A stretch of 64,000 nucleotides of DNA from Ktedonobacteraceae bacterium (GTDB lineage Bacteria > Chloroflexota > Ktedonobacteria > Ktedonobacterales > Ktedonobacteraceae). The notes under the pieces were generated by a model that saw nothing but the letters and a program-made list of their open reading frames with translations, was not told where the DNA came from and made no database searches. The DNA is taken from positions 186,001-250,000 of the forward strand of contig DASRBN010000033.1 of the NCBI GenBank assembly GCA_035653615.1, given 5' to 3'. Below are positions 16,408-24,665 of the stretch, in pieces (position 1 is the first letter of the stretch; every line of letters starts with the position of its first letter). The position numbers were made by a program, and so were the translations under genes.

Positions 16408-18345
16408 ATGTATGTCGATGCCATAACACTTGCGGCAGTCGTCGACGAATGGCATATGTTGCTTTTAGGCGCGCGGATAGATACGATTATCCAGCCAACA
16501 GAGCACTCTATTGCCCTGCAATGCTATGTGTCCGCACGGGAGGGACAGGCCGGTCGGAATCACTGGCTCTATCTATCAGCTCACCCGCAACTGGCCCGTG
16601 CGCACCTTACCACCCGCAAGCCCGCAAAAATTTCTAGCGAGCCGCCGGCTTTTGTCATGCTGCTGCGCAAATATCTGGAGGGCAGTCGCATCGAATCGAT
16701 TTCCCAACCGCGTTGGGAGCGTGTGCTGGAAATTGTCGCCGGCCATCGTAGCGCTGAAAGCGAAGAGCGCACCCGCAGCCGTCTCATCATCGAAATCATG
16801 GGCCGCACCAGCAATATCATTCTTTGCGATGAGCAAGGAATGATTCTTGGCAGTCTCAAACATGTAGGGCCTGATATTAATCGCTATCGCATCATCGCCG
16901 CCAACGTGCAGTATGTTCCACCCCCAGCGCAGACGCGTACATTCGCGGACCAGGTGCTGCCTCGCCTCGATCCAACCACGATCACCGCCGCTCAACTGGC
17001 TATACTCGTGGTAGAAGAGCCTGCCGAACCACCGGCCGCACCTGCGAAAAAGGGACGTTCGCGCCCGCAGGAGCAACAAAAGCTCTGGCAACTTCTCATC
17101 AGGAACCTGCTCGGCTTCAGTCCCCTCGTCGCGCGGGAAGCCGTCTATCGTGCGACCGGAGATTCGGAATCTTCGCTCGACATCTCAGAAAACACCTGGG
17201 AAGAGTTAGCCCGCAACACGCGTGAACTGGCCTCGCTCTATGATACCCACGCCTGGAAACCACAACTCGTGGAGCGCCTGGACGGGGATTCCAGCACCTC
17301 ACCGGCATTTCCTATAGCCTTTGCCCCTTATGCGCTGGAGCAGTATGCCGCAATGCCAGGAGCGCGCATACGTACTTCGCCATCCATCAACATCATCATC
17401 GACGAATATTACGCGGGCGCGGAATGGCGCGATGCTATGGAGAGCGTGCGTTCTCCAATACGAAAAGTCCTGCAAACGCAGCGCGAGCGCACTATTCGCA
17501 AGGCCCAATTGCTGCAACACGAGCTGGCCGCGGCTGAGGAAGCGAATACCTATCGCCTGCACGCTGAATTGCTGCTGGCCTATCAACATGAAATAACGCG
17601 GGGACAAACAAGCGTCACCGTGCAAAACTATTTTGATGATCAGGCCGCCGAGGTAACAATTCCGCTTGATCCGCGTTTTGATGCCGTGGGCAACGCTAAT
17701 CGCCTGTTCAACAAATATCATAAACTGCGCCGGGGACTTGCCCTCGTTCCAGGTCAGATCGAACAGAATGCCGCGGAACTGGCAACCATCGAGCAGTTGC
17801 TAGCCGACCTGGCGCTGGCAGAGACGCCGGCTGAAGTCGCGCTCGTTAAAGTCGAGGTGCAGGCAGCCGGCTACATGCGCGGCGCGAAAATGGGGAAATC
17901 GCCTGCCGCAGGTTCTCCGGGCAAACAGGCGAAGAAAGGGAAATCTGGCAAACATGCGAAAGGGAAACCCGTTCTACCCGGCGGCGGCATCCCCTTGCAC
18001 GTACAGAGCCGCGATGGATTCACCATCTTGATCGGCAAAAACAGCCGCCAGAACGAGGAAGTGACTTTCCACCAGGCCTCGGCAAACGATATCTGGCTTC
18101 ATGCCCGCGGCGTCCCTGGGTCGCATGTAATCATCAAAGCAACTGGACGCGATGTTCCTCGTAGCACCATAGAGCAGGCAGCAAGCCTCGCTGCCTGGTA
18201 CAGCCAGGCGCGTGGCAGCACCAGTGTTCCCGTTGATTATACCTTGCAGCGCCATGTGCGCCATATGAAAGGCGGCGGACCGGGAATGGTCATTTACGAG
18301 CGCGAGAGAACCTTATATGCCGAACCATCATCTCTCGCGCGATGA
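16408..18345 (+). CDS. rqcH: RqcH-type NFACT ribosome quality control protein
   Basis: A 645-residue NFACT-family protein (formerly annotated as fibronectin-binding). It has NFACT-N (residues 1-200, beginning MYVDAITLAAVVDEWHMLLL), a helical coiled-coil middle (about 330-470) and the NFACT-R domain near 545-640. NFACT-R includes 'DIWLHARGVPGSHVIIK' and a late 'HVRHMKGGGPGMVIYERERT'. In bacteria RqcH binds stalled 50S-peptidyl-tRNA complexes and adds C-terminal alanine tails. A Lys/Gly-rich linker at about 490-520 is species-specific. Its 3' end overlaps the convergent rpoN gene by 18 bases. Confidence 0.93.
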   Translation: MYVDAITLAAVVDEWHMLLLGARIDTIIQPTEHSIALQCYVSAREGQAGRNHWLYLSAHPQLARAHLTTRKPAKISSEPPAFVMLLRKYLEGSRIESISQPRWERVLEIVAGHRSAESEERTRSRLIIEIMGRTSNIILCDEQGMILGSLKHVGPDINRYRIIAANVQYVPPPAQTRTFADQVLPRLDPTTITAAQLAILVVEEPAEPPAAPAKKGRSRPQEQQKLWQLLIRNLLGFSPLVAREAVYRATGDSESSLDISENTWEELARNTRELASLYDTHAWKPQLVERLDGDSSTSPAFPIAFAPYALEQYAAMPGARIRTSPSINIIIDEYYAGAEWRDAMESVRSPIRKVLQTQRERTIRKAQLLQHELAAAEEANTYRLHAELLLAYQHEITRGQTSVTVQNYFDDQAAEVTIPLDPRFDAVGNANRLFNKYHKLRRGLALVPGQIEQNAAELATIEQLLADLALAETPAEVALVKVEVQAAGYMRGAKMGKSPAAGSPGKQAKKGKSGKHAKGKPVLPGGGIPLHVQSRDGFTILIGKNSRQNEEVTFHQASANDIWLHARGVPGSHVIIKATGRDVPRSTIEQAASLAAWYSQARGSTSVPVDYTLQRHVRHMKGGGPGMVIYERERTLYAEPSSLAR

Positions 18346-19791
18346 CGCGATGCCCATTTCCTCGCGGTACTTCGTCACTGTGCGGCGGGCCACCGGTATC
18401 CCGCGCGCGGTGAGCAGGCGCGCCAGTTCATCATCGCTCAGGCGGTGTTTCGGTTCCTCGGACGCAATCAACTCGCGCAGTACATCTTTCACGCCCAGCG
18501 AACCATCGAAGAAATCCGCGACAGGTATCAGGCGACCATTTGGCAGCAGCGCGTACTTATTCGCCGTTGTCCGGCTGACCGTCCCTTCATCCAGATTCAG
18601 GCGTGAAGCGACTTCCGCCCGCGTCAGCGGCCGTAGATAGCGCACACCCTTCTCGAGAAACTCGCGTTGATAATCGACAATCAGTTCCGCTACCCGCTTC
18701 AGGGTACGCCAGCGGCGATGCATGCAATCGATGAAAAACCTGGCTCGATCCGCGTTCTGGCGTAAGTAATGGCGCACTTCATCGCTTTCCGCGTTGCTGT
18801 TCAAGTATAACGGCTGCGTGCCGTAACCCGCGCCGATCTGAAAACCGTAGCGTTTCTCCTCGATCAATTCTACCTCAAAGCCCGCTTCGCCTTTGCGGAT
18901 GATGATATCGGGGCGAATATATGAAGCAAATGTAGGGACAGTGCCTCGTGCCTGTCCGGGCAGAGCAGCGTCAAATGCGTGCGCCGGAAACGGATGAAGC
19001 GAACTGCGAATGTACAATGCTGCCTGCCTGATCTCTTCTTCCGTCACTTTCAGAGCGCGAGCGACCTCGCTGAACTGGTTGCGGCCCAGCCGGTCTAAAT
19101 AATCCTCAATCAGCACTTTTGCCAATGGATGCGGCTCTTCCTGCTCGCTGATCGCCTGCAGTTGGATCAGCAGGCATTCGCGCAGGTTTCGCGCCCCAAT
19201 GCCGGTCGGCTCCAGCGTTTGCAACTGGCTAAGTACATATTCGACACGCTCCACGGGAACCTCTAACAACCCGGCAATCTCTTCCACGCTCACTTCCAGG
19301 TAGCCGCGTTCATTCAAATTACCCACCAGTTGCTCAGCGATCTCGATATCATCCGGTGTAACAAGCGCCTCCAGTTGTTGCAGCAGCACTTCCGCCAGTG
19401 TCTGGCTCATGGGGATGCGTGCCAGTGGGTCAAATTCGTCCTCGTCATCACTCTCAAATGCCGCATAATCGGAAATATCGTAGGGATGATACTCGCCCCA
19501 TTGCTGCTCGCCCTGAAGTTCATCGCCAGGCAGCGTCTCTGGCGCCGGAAAAGATGGTTCCGTGGGCTGCGTGTAATGCCCGCAAGAGGCACAGGCAGGT
19601 CCTTGTACCAGCGAGCCGCAAAAAAGGCATACCCGGTGTTCAATCACCTCAATCGCCGGATTCTCCATCTGTTCCTGCGCCACCGCCCGCTCTATTTCCT
19701 CCGCGGAAAGCTGCAACATTGTACTCGAGGTAATCAGCCGCGCGCTCACTCGCAGCACGTGATCTGGTTTTTGTGTCGGTTCCAGTCGCAT
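18328..19791 (-). CDS. rpoN: RNA polymerase sigma-54 factor
   Basis: 487 residues with all sigma-54 parts: region I near the N terminus (MLQLSAEEIERAVAQEQMEN), the core-binding domain (about 120-300), the C-terminal HTH and the RpoN box 'ARRTVTKYREEMGI'. The ATG at 19791 is chosen for its AGGAGGGGAG ribosome binding site. Two features are unusual. First, a C-x2-C-x8-C-x2-C zinc-ribbon-like knot (VCLFCGSLVQGPACASCGHY, about residues 53-72) sits just after region I. Second, an in-frame family A repeat encodes 'PGQARGTVPTF' inside the core domain. Sigma-54 needs AAA+ activators; none is in this window. Confidence 0.95.
   Translation of the reverse strand: MRLEPTQKPDHVLRVSARLITSSTMLQLSAEEIERAVAQEQMENPAIEVIEHRVCLFCGSLVQGPACASCGHYTQPTEPSFPAPETLPGDELQGEQQWGEYHPYDISDYAAFESDDEDEFDPLARIPMSQTLAEVLLQQLEALVTPDDIEIAEQLVGNLNERGYLEVSVEEIAGLLEVPVERVEYVLSQLQTLEPTGIGARNLRECLLIQLQAISEQEEPHPLAKVLIEDYLDRLGRNQFSEVARALKVTEEEIRQAALYIRSSLHPFPAHAFDAALPGQARGTVPTFASYIRPDIIIRKGEAGFEVELIEEKRYGFQIGAGYGTQPLYLNSNAESDEVRHYLRQNADRARFFIDCMHRRWRTLKRVAELIVDYQREFLEKGVRYLRPLTRAEVASRLNLDEGTVSRTTANKYALLPNGRLIPVADFFDGSLGVKDVLRELIASEEPKHRLSDDELARLLTARGIPVARRTVTKYREEMGIASSRER
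18932..18958. repeat. Repeat family A copy inside rpoN
   Basis: GTAGGGACAGTGCCTCGTGC followed by CTGTCC, nearly identical to copies at 35199, 55742 and 58812. It is read in frame through rpoN on the minus strand. Confidence 0.75.
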
Positions 19792-19811
19792 GTATCTCTC
19801 CCCTCCTATCA

Positions 19812-20492
19812 CTAAATCCACCCGCGACTAAGCAGGGCATTGTACGCCGCCTCCTGTTCTGCTGCCTGTTTATTGCGCCCATGCCCTCTGCCCGCCACCT
19901 GCGAGCCTAGCATGACTTCTACAGTAAACTCCCGGTCGTGCGATGGCCCCTCCTGGCTAACCAGGCGATACGAAGGGGTGATACCGTCACGCGCCTGTGC
20001 CAGCTCCTGAAATAAGGACTTGTTGTCCTTAAACAGGCGTTTCTGCACAATAGTATGTGCCAGGGGCTCCAATCGAGGCAGCAGGAAATCGCGCGCCACC
20101 TCTATACCCTGGTCAAGATAGATAGCGCCCAGAACCGATTCAAAAGCAGCTGCCAGGACACGTTGTCCTCCACCACTGTGCTGCTCTCCCCGGCCCATCA
20201 GCAAATAATTCCCCAGCTGCATCTCGCGTGCGAAGCTCGCCAGCGTATCTCTTTTTACCAGGATCGCTCGTATATCGCTCAATTCCCCCTCGCTCAACTC
20301 TGGAAAAGTCCGGTACAGGAAATCCGCGCTAACGAAAGCCAGGATAGAGTCGCCCAGGAACTCTAACCGTTCATTCGAACTCAGTCCCGCGCCCGCCGTT
20401 TCAAAAATATATGATCGATGCGTCAGGGCCAGTTGCAAAAGCTGCGGATTTCCAAAATGTACGCCCAGAGCCTCTTCCAGCGCTTCATTCAT
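19812..20492 (-). CDS. rnc: Ribonuclease III
   Basis: A 226-residue dsRNA endonuclease. The RNase III signature NERLEFLGDS (about residues 34-43) and the second acidic cluster around 'LGAIYLDQG' give the metal-binding Glu/Asp residues. A dsRNA-binding domain occupies about 155-225 (including GxGxNKQAAEQEAAYNAL-like residues). I place the start at the ATG at 20492, which overlaps the selD stop as ATGA. The longer frame upstream overlaps selD and encodes no family sequence. It processes rRNA precursors and structured mRNAs. Confidence 0.95.
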   Translation of the reverse strand: MNEALEEALGVHFGNPQLLQLALTHRSYIFETAGAGLSSNERLEFLGDSILAFVSADFLYRTFPELSEGELSDIRAILVKRDTLASFAREMQLGNYLLMGRGEQHSGGGQRVLAAAFESVLGAIYLDQGIEVARDFLLPRLEPLAHTIVQKRLFKDNKSLFQELAQARDGITPSYRLVSQEGPSHDREFTVEVMLGSQVAGRGHGRNKQAAEQEAAYNALLSRGWI

Positions 20493-21547
20493 CGCAATAC
20501 CTCCAGAACCACCTGTGTCACATCCTCTGCTCGTCCTATCACCTGGCCTATGCGCCAGAATTGCGCGCCCGTCGTTCCATCCCGCCGTATCGACTCCCAT
20601 GCCTCTGCACTCACGGCAGCAAAAAGGCCGCCGGACGTTTGGGGATCCCATAAAATCTCGCGCTCGAAACCATCCACGCCCTCATCAATATGTACATGAG
20701 GAGCAAGATACGTTTCATTGCGGTGCGCGCCGCCCGTAATGCATCCCAATTCGGCATAATGCCGTGCGTGAGGAAGTACAGGCAGCGCATCAAATTGGAA
20801 TCGCATATTGGTAAGACTTTGTATTGCCATCTCCCAGGCATGCCCCAGCAAGCCAAAACCGGTAATATCGGTAACGGCATGCACGCCTGGACGCAGAAGC
20901 GCACGCGCGGCATCGCGATTCAATTGCATCATCGATTGCAGGGCCGCTTCAAGATCGCCCTCCTCAACCTCGTCGCGTTTGTGCGCGGTGGTAATCAAGC
21001 CCGTCCCCAACGGCTTGCTGAGAATAAGCACATCCCCAGGCTGCGCTCCACCCTTGGTCAGTATGGCGTTGGGGTGAACAATGCCGGTCACCGCCAGGCC
21101 ATATTTTGGCTCCTTATCGGAAATGGTATGTCCGCCGGCAATCACTGCCCCTGCTCGTGCTACCGTATCCGCGCCCCCGCGCAGGATTTCGCTCAGGATG
21201 CCTGGGGCGAGATTATCGGGCCATGCCACCAGGTTAATCGCCATCAGCGGCGAACCGCCCATCGCGTAGACATCGCTCAGCGCGTTGGCAGCAGCAATCG
21301 ACCCGAAGGCATAGGGGTCATCTACCACCGGCGGAAAGAAATCCGCGGTGCTGATAACAGCCTGCGCCTCGTTGAGGCAATATACAGCAGCGTCGTCAAT
21401 GGCATTCAGCCCCACCAGCAATTCGGGTGGTGCCGCGTGTGCAATCAATGGTCGCAGAACCTGCGCCAGGGCCTCCGGCCCCATTTTAGACGCTCAGCCG
21501 GCGCAACTTGCCAGTGATGTCAGCCGAATTTGCCGACCTGTGGACAT
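20489..21547 (-). CDS. selD: Selenide, water dikinase; selenocysteine-containing (in-frame UGA)
   Basis: SelD makes selenophosphate from selenide and ATP. A start at the ATG at 21484 would truncate the N terminus. Reading upstream in the same frame gives MSTGRQIRLTSLASCAG, then TGA (21496-21494), then ASKMGPEALAQVL. The TGA falls exactly where SelD proteins have the catalytic Cys or Sec (E. coli Cys17 in HGAGCGCK), followed by the conserved Lys. Translation from the ATG at 21547 (AGAGG ribosome binding site six bases upstream) therefore gives 352 residues with Sec18. The rest is a full AIRS-type fold with 'DDAAVYCLNEAQAVISTADFF', 'DVYAMGGSPLMAIN' and 'TDITGFGLLGHAWEMA'. Its stop overlaps the rnc start. 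A machinery of SelA, SelB and tRNA-Sec is implied elsewhere. Confidence 0.9.
21469..21481 (-). promoter_or_regulatory. Candidate bacterial SECIS hairpin in selD
   Basis: Immediately downstream of the UGA codon in the mRNA (12 bases between), GGGCC-GGA-GGCCC can form a tight five-base-pair hairpin, which may extend with flanking pairs. Bacterial SECIS elements lie in the coding region at this distance. The loop does not obviously match the E. coli GGUCU apical loop, so this is a candidate only. Confidence 0.45.
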
Positions 21548-21699
21548 AGGTATCCTCTGATCTCTCTAGCTCAGGTAACGAAAAAGAGTATGACAAATCA
21601 CGTACCGGTACCGTATTTGTAACGCCATTGTAGCGCGTCGAAAGCCTGAACGTCAATGTGTGTTGGTTATGCTGTTTTGCTGTGTTTTACTCTCGACAG

Positions 21700-22160
21700 C
21701 AATACCTCCACTATGCTACACTGCAATCACGCTCGAACAAACAGGAAGACGCGATTCACTTGCGGCAGCATATACATTAGTATCCCTGGCTTTTGGCAAA
21801 GAGAACAGAACTGAGCAAGATTGGCTCTTAAGGAGGGTCAGTAATATGGATGATGTACTACGTGAGACACCTGTCTACCAGGAAATGACTCGATGGGCGC
21901 GAGAGGAAGGCCTGGAACAAGGGTTTGAGAAAGGTCTTGAGAAAGGTCTTGAGAAAGGTCGTCACGATGGCTTGCAGCAAGCTCTTCTCGCTATCCTGGC
22001 AGAACGTTTCCCAAAACTCATACGCCTGGCAAAGAGACAATTGGCAATGATAGATACGCCCGAAGTTCTACAGCTTTTAATCGTCAAGATGAGTATTGCT
22101 CAAACCCTGGAAGAGGCGAAACAATACCTGCTCGAAGCGGATGAAGATGAAGAGGAATAA
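21700..22160 (+). pseudogene. Remnant of an Rpn-family (PD-(D/E)XK) nuclease/transposase-like gene
   Basis: The frame encodes only the C-terminal part of this family: 'RRDSLAAAYTLVSLAFGK', then 'LLRRVSNMDDVLRETPVYQE', then the typical Glu/Gly/Lys repeat 'GLEKGLEKGLEKGRHDG' and a helical tail ending in acidic residues. The catalytic N-terminal half is missing, and the bases upstream encode no recognisable remainder. A short product of about 104 residues from the ATG at 21846 is possible. The repeat contains three tandem copies of GAGAAAGGTCTT, a likely slippage site. Confidence 0.65.
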
Positions 22161-22203
22161 TACTTCACTAGACTTGTGTTCACCTGTATGGTACCCTTAA
22201 GAA

Positions 22204-22632
22204 GGTGGGTTTGAGTAAGACAGGCAATCACGGGTCGCAAGGCCCGAGGAAAGTCCGAACTCCACAGAGCAGGATGCTGGATAACGGCCAGTGAGGGTGA
22301 CCTCAAGGAAAGTGCAACAGAAACATACCGCCCGGCACCAGAAAGAAAAAGGTGCAATTCAATGCATCTATGCCGGGTAAGGGCGAAATGGTGAGGTAAG
22401 AGCTCACCAGCAGCCGGGTGACCGGCTGGCTGGGCAAACCCCATCCGGAGCAAGACCAAATAGAGGGGATAGCGCGCCACACGTTGGTACGCTTGCAGGT
22501 TGCTCGCCTGTCAACCCTCGGGTTGGTCGCTTGAGGCGTTGGGTAACTAACGTCCTAGAGAGATGATTGCCACCTGCACCGTCGTAAGGCGCGCAGGTAC
22601 AGAATTCGGCTTATGGCTTGCTCAAACCCACC
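22204..22632 (+). ncRNA. rnpB: RNase P RNA
   Basis: The ends pair perfectly as helix P1 (GGTGGGTTTGAG at 22204-22215 with CTCAAACCCACC at 22621-22632). Conserved elements are present in order: GAGGAAAGTCCGAACTCC (CR-I), the ACAGAAA and GGTAAGGGCGAAA-type core, and AGATGATTGCC near the 3' end (CR-V). The length of about 430 bases suits a bacterial type A RNA. It is the catalytic part of RNase P, which trims tRNA 5' leaders. The reading frames on both strands here are spurious. Confidence 0.95.
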
Positions 22633-22655
22633 CACCCACATCGCTATCAATAAAA

Positions 22656-22709
22656 ATAACCTGGAAGTCACAGAGGTCTCTTAAACAACCTCCCCGGCTC
22701 CCAGGTTAT
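22656..22709. terminator. Possible hairpin after rnpB
   Basis: ATAACCTGG (22656-22664) pairs with CCAGGTTAT (22701-22709) around a 36-base loop. The region lies between rnpB and a convergent small gene and could stop both transcripts. No strong T-tract follows. Confidence 0.3.
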
Positions 22710-22736
22710 CTGTGTCCCGATCTATTTACAAGCAGC

Positions 22737-22937
22737 TTACTTGCTCAGGCGATCATGTTCAACCAGCCAGCGAATGAAATCCAGACGATGTTTTTCCTCC
22801 ACCATCTCGCGATACTCGACCTGCTCGCTCACATGGTTTTTCATGAAAATGATTCGTGTCGCTTCTATTTCAGAAAATCCCTTTGAAAGCAAACGCTCAA
22901 AGTCTGCGTTATCTGTCGTATAAACGTGATCCGACAT
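22737..22937 (-). CDS. Small hypothetical protein
   Basis: A 66-residue charged, helical protein beginning MSDHVYTTDNADFERLLSKG. An upstream in-frame ATG at 22964 would add nine residues. It contains 'SEIEATRIIFMKNHVSEQVE' and ends 'LDFIRWLVEHDRLSK', which looks like a compact three-helix domain. There is no signal peptide or motif I can name. Codon usage and amino-acid composition look genuine, so I keep it at moderate confidence. Confidence 0.55.
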   Translation of the reverse strand: MSDHVYTTDNADFERLLSKGFSEIEATRIIFMKNHVSEQVEYREMVEEKHRLDFIRWLVEHDRLSK

Positions 22938-23396
22938 AAATCCAATGCTCCCTCTATCATACATAAAGGAACGACCTAAGAACCAAACCCGCGCAGACGA
23001 CTGGTAGCCTCTTTGTTAAGTACACGCTGCCAGGCGCCTGCAAGATGCACTTCCGGCTTAGAAGTCGATTAATATATTCCACCGCTTGTATGAGAAGTCT
23101 CCAAGGTTACGCCTTTGTAGAGACTTGTATCCCTCCTCACTACTTAACAACTTCTTTTTGGAAGCAGAAATTCCGGTCTCCCTCCGCCTGCTCTCTCGAA
23201 CAAGTGGGTGGAATTCCCCGGACCTCTTTGTCGAACAGGGAGACAAATCAAGGTATATTAGACCAGATTTTCTCGGATGCATTTCTTTCTATACTCATAT
23301 ATACGAACTGAGCCTCAAAAAGTGACGGGTTTTTCCCCCCTCTGTAGAATGAGAAGAGAATATGTTACTGACTATTATAAGGAAGTGCTTCGTCAA
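22938..23396. other. Intergenic region, no clear gene
   Basis: About 460 bases of lower GC than the surroundings. Short frames on both strands lack ribosome binding sites and resemble nothing known. I see no strong hairpin or repeat copy. Confidence 0.5.
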
Positions 23397-24581
23397 ATGC
23401 CAGGCTCATCAGATTCGCACAATCAACATGTGATCATTATCACAAGACCGCGGGAACAGCGAGAAAACAATAGAAATCAACATCCTGTCCTATCCGGAGT
23501 TCTCACCGTTTTGCTGGCAGTTGCGTCCATAGCCGCTCTCTGGCATATCTTCATCATCACGCGGCAGACCGGCGCAGTGAATCCTCCTGCCAACTGCCTG
23601 CAATTGATACGTACAACAGACTATACCCAGCTGGTACATTTGCAAACGCAGTCACAGGAAATGGAAGCAGTGCAATTCATCGACCAGGTTGTGGGTGGCC
23701 AACCGGCGGCGCTCGTCCAGGTAACGAACCAGAACGCCGGGCATACGCTCGATGTCTATGTCTATGGCTGCGTCATGCAGAAGCAACATCCCCGGCTCGC
23801 AGCGTTATTTACGCAACATGGCCTGGTTCAAGGAACCGTATCCATCAGTCAAACAAACACCTTGATCACAAGCGCCCTCGATACCTCTCTACCCGCGGCT
23901 AGTAGCGCGCTTTTGCAGCCATTGCAACAGAACGTCTATCGCGAATATGCCTGGCATAACGGAACGTTTATCCAGGTACGTTTCCCCGGCCTCTACCCGG
24001 TTGCCAGCAGCAGCGAAGCAATGGCATTGCAGCAGGAAGCCGACAATGGACAATCATTGCCCTGGTCTGACCCGCTTGCTACTGCTGAGCAGATGGCGCG
24101 CGATATTTTTAAATGGCCGCTCATCAGTACTCAAGATAGTGTGCTGAGCAACGATGGCATGACTGCCCAGGTACAATTAGTGCAGCAGAGTCCGCCGCTA
24201 CAGGTCACAGTTACCTTGAAGCGACTCGTTCAGCACGATAACAAGGGCCTCTGGTTTGTAACAGCAGCAAAAACCTCCGGTCTTACCCTGGATCAAGCCA
24301 GTTTTGATATGCCCCTTACTTCTCCCCTCCAGCTTCACGGAACCGGAGTCCTGGTGGATGGTCAAACTACTATCCAACTTTTCGATCATACCTTGTCGCC
24401 CATAGCCACCACTAATGCCCAATTACATGTCAATCCCGACGGCACCTATACATGCACGCTCGCTTATGCGAGTATAGCGCACGCTCAGCAGGGCCTGCTG
24501 CTGATCCAATCTCTTCCGACCCAGGCGAACTATAGTATCGAGCCGGGTCAATTGCTGCTAGTGGGAGTTATTCTGGGATAG
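23397..24581 (+). CDS. Membrane-anchored extracellular protein of unknown function
   Basis: About 394 residues from the ATG at 23397 (AAGGAAG upstream); in-frame ATGs at 23349 and 23277 are alternatives. One membrane helix near residues 30-55 (VLSGVLTVLLAVASIAALWH) follows a basic N-terminal segment, so the rest should be outside. The exported part has a mixed alpha/beta region (about 70-290). The last 90 residues form a beta-rich domain reminiscent of the Ig-like Gmad2 domain of spore-germination proteins ('SPLQLHGTGVLVDGQTTIQL' and 'NPDGTYTCTLAY'). That similarity is impressionistic. It is just upstream of the phosphofructokinase operon but has its own spacing. Confidence 0.7.
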   Translation: MPGSSDSHNQHVIIITRPREQRENNRNQHPVLSGVLTVLLAVASIAALWHIFIITRQTGAVNPPANCLQLIRTTDYTQLVHLQTQSQEMEAVQFIDQVVGGQPAALVQVTNQNAGHTLDVYVYGCVMQKQHPRLAALFTQHGLVQGTVSISQTNTLITSALDTSLPAASSALLQPLQQNVYREYAWHNGTFIQVRFPGLYPVASSSEAMALQQEADNGQSLPWSDPLATAEQMARDIFKWPLISTQDSVLSNDGMTAQVQLVQQSPPLQVTVTLKRLVQHDNKGLWFVTAAKTSGLTLDQASFDMPLTSPLQLHGTGVLVDGQTTIQLFDHTLSPIATTNAQLHVNPDGTYTCTLAYASIAHAQQGLLLIQSLPTQANYSIEPGQLLLVGVILG

Positions 24582-24612
24582 TCCATCCCACTCGACGCCA
24601 TCCCATCTCCCT

Positions 24613-24621
24613 TGATATAAT
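24613..24621 (+). promoter_or_regulatory. Putative extended -10 promoter for the PFK-deoB operon
   Basis: TGATATAAT matches the extended -10 consensus exactly, 45 bases before the phosphofructokinase start and after the previous gene's stop. Confidence 0.45.
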
Positions 24622-24665
24622 GTGCAGAGAAAACAAAACCCTGCTCAGGCTAGATGGGGAGAAAT

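Noticed and set aside
19812-20651. RNase III starting at 20651
   Set aside because: The first 53 codons overlap selD and encode no RNase III sequence; the ATG at 20492 overlapping the selD stop is the natural start.
20489-21484. selD starting at the ATG at 21484
   Set aside because: The sequence immediately upstream, across the TGA, encodes the conserved SelD N terminus in the same frame; the short form would lack the catalytic residue.
22100-22480. 126-codon minus-strand frame near 22.3 kb
   Set aside because: It lies across the RNase P RNA gene and is a chance frame.
23045-23325. Small frames around 23.1 kb
   Set aside because: They lack ribosome binding sites, overlap one another on both strands and show no family resemblance.
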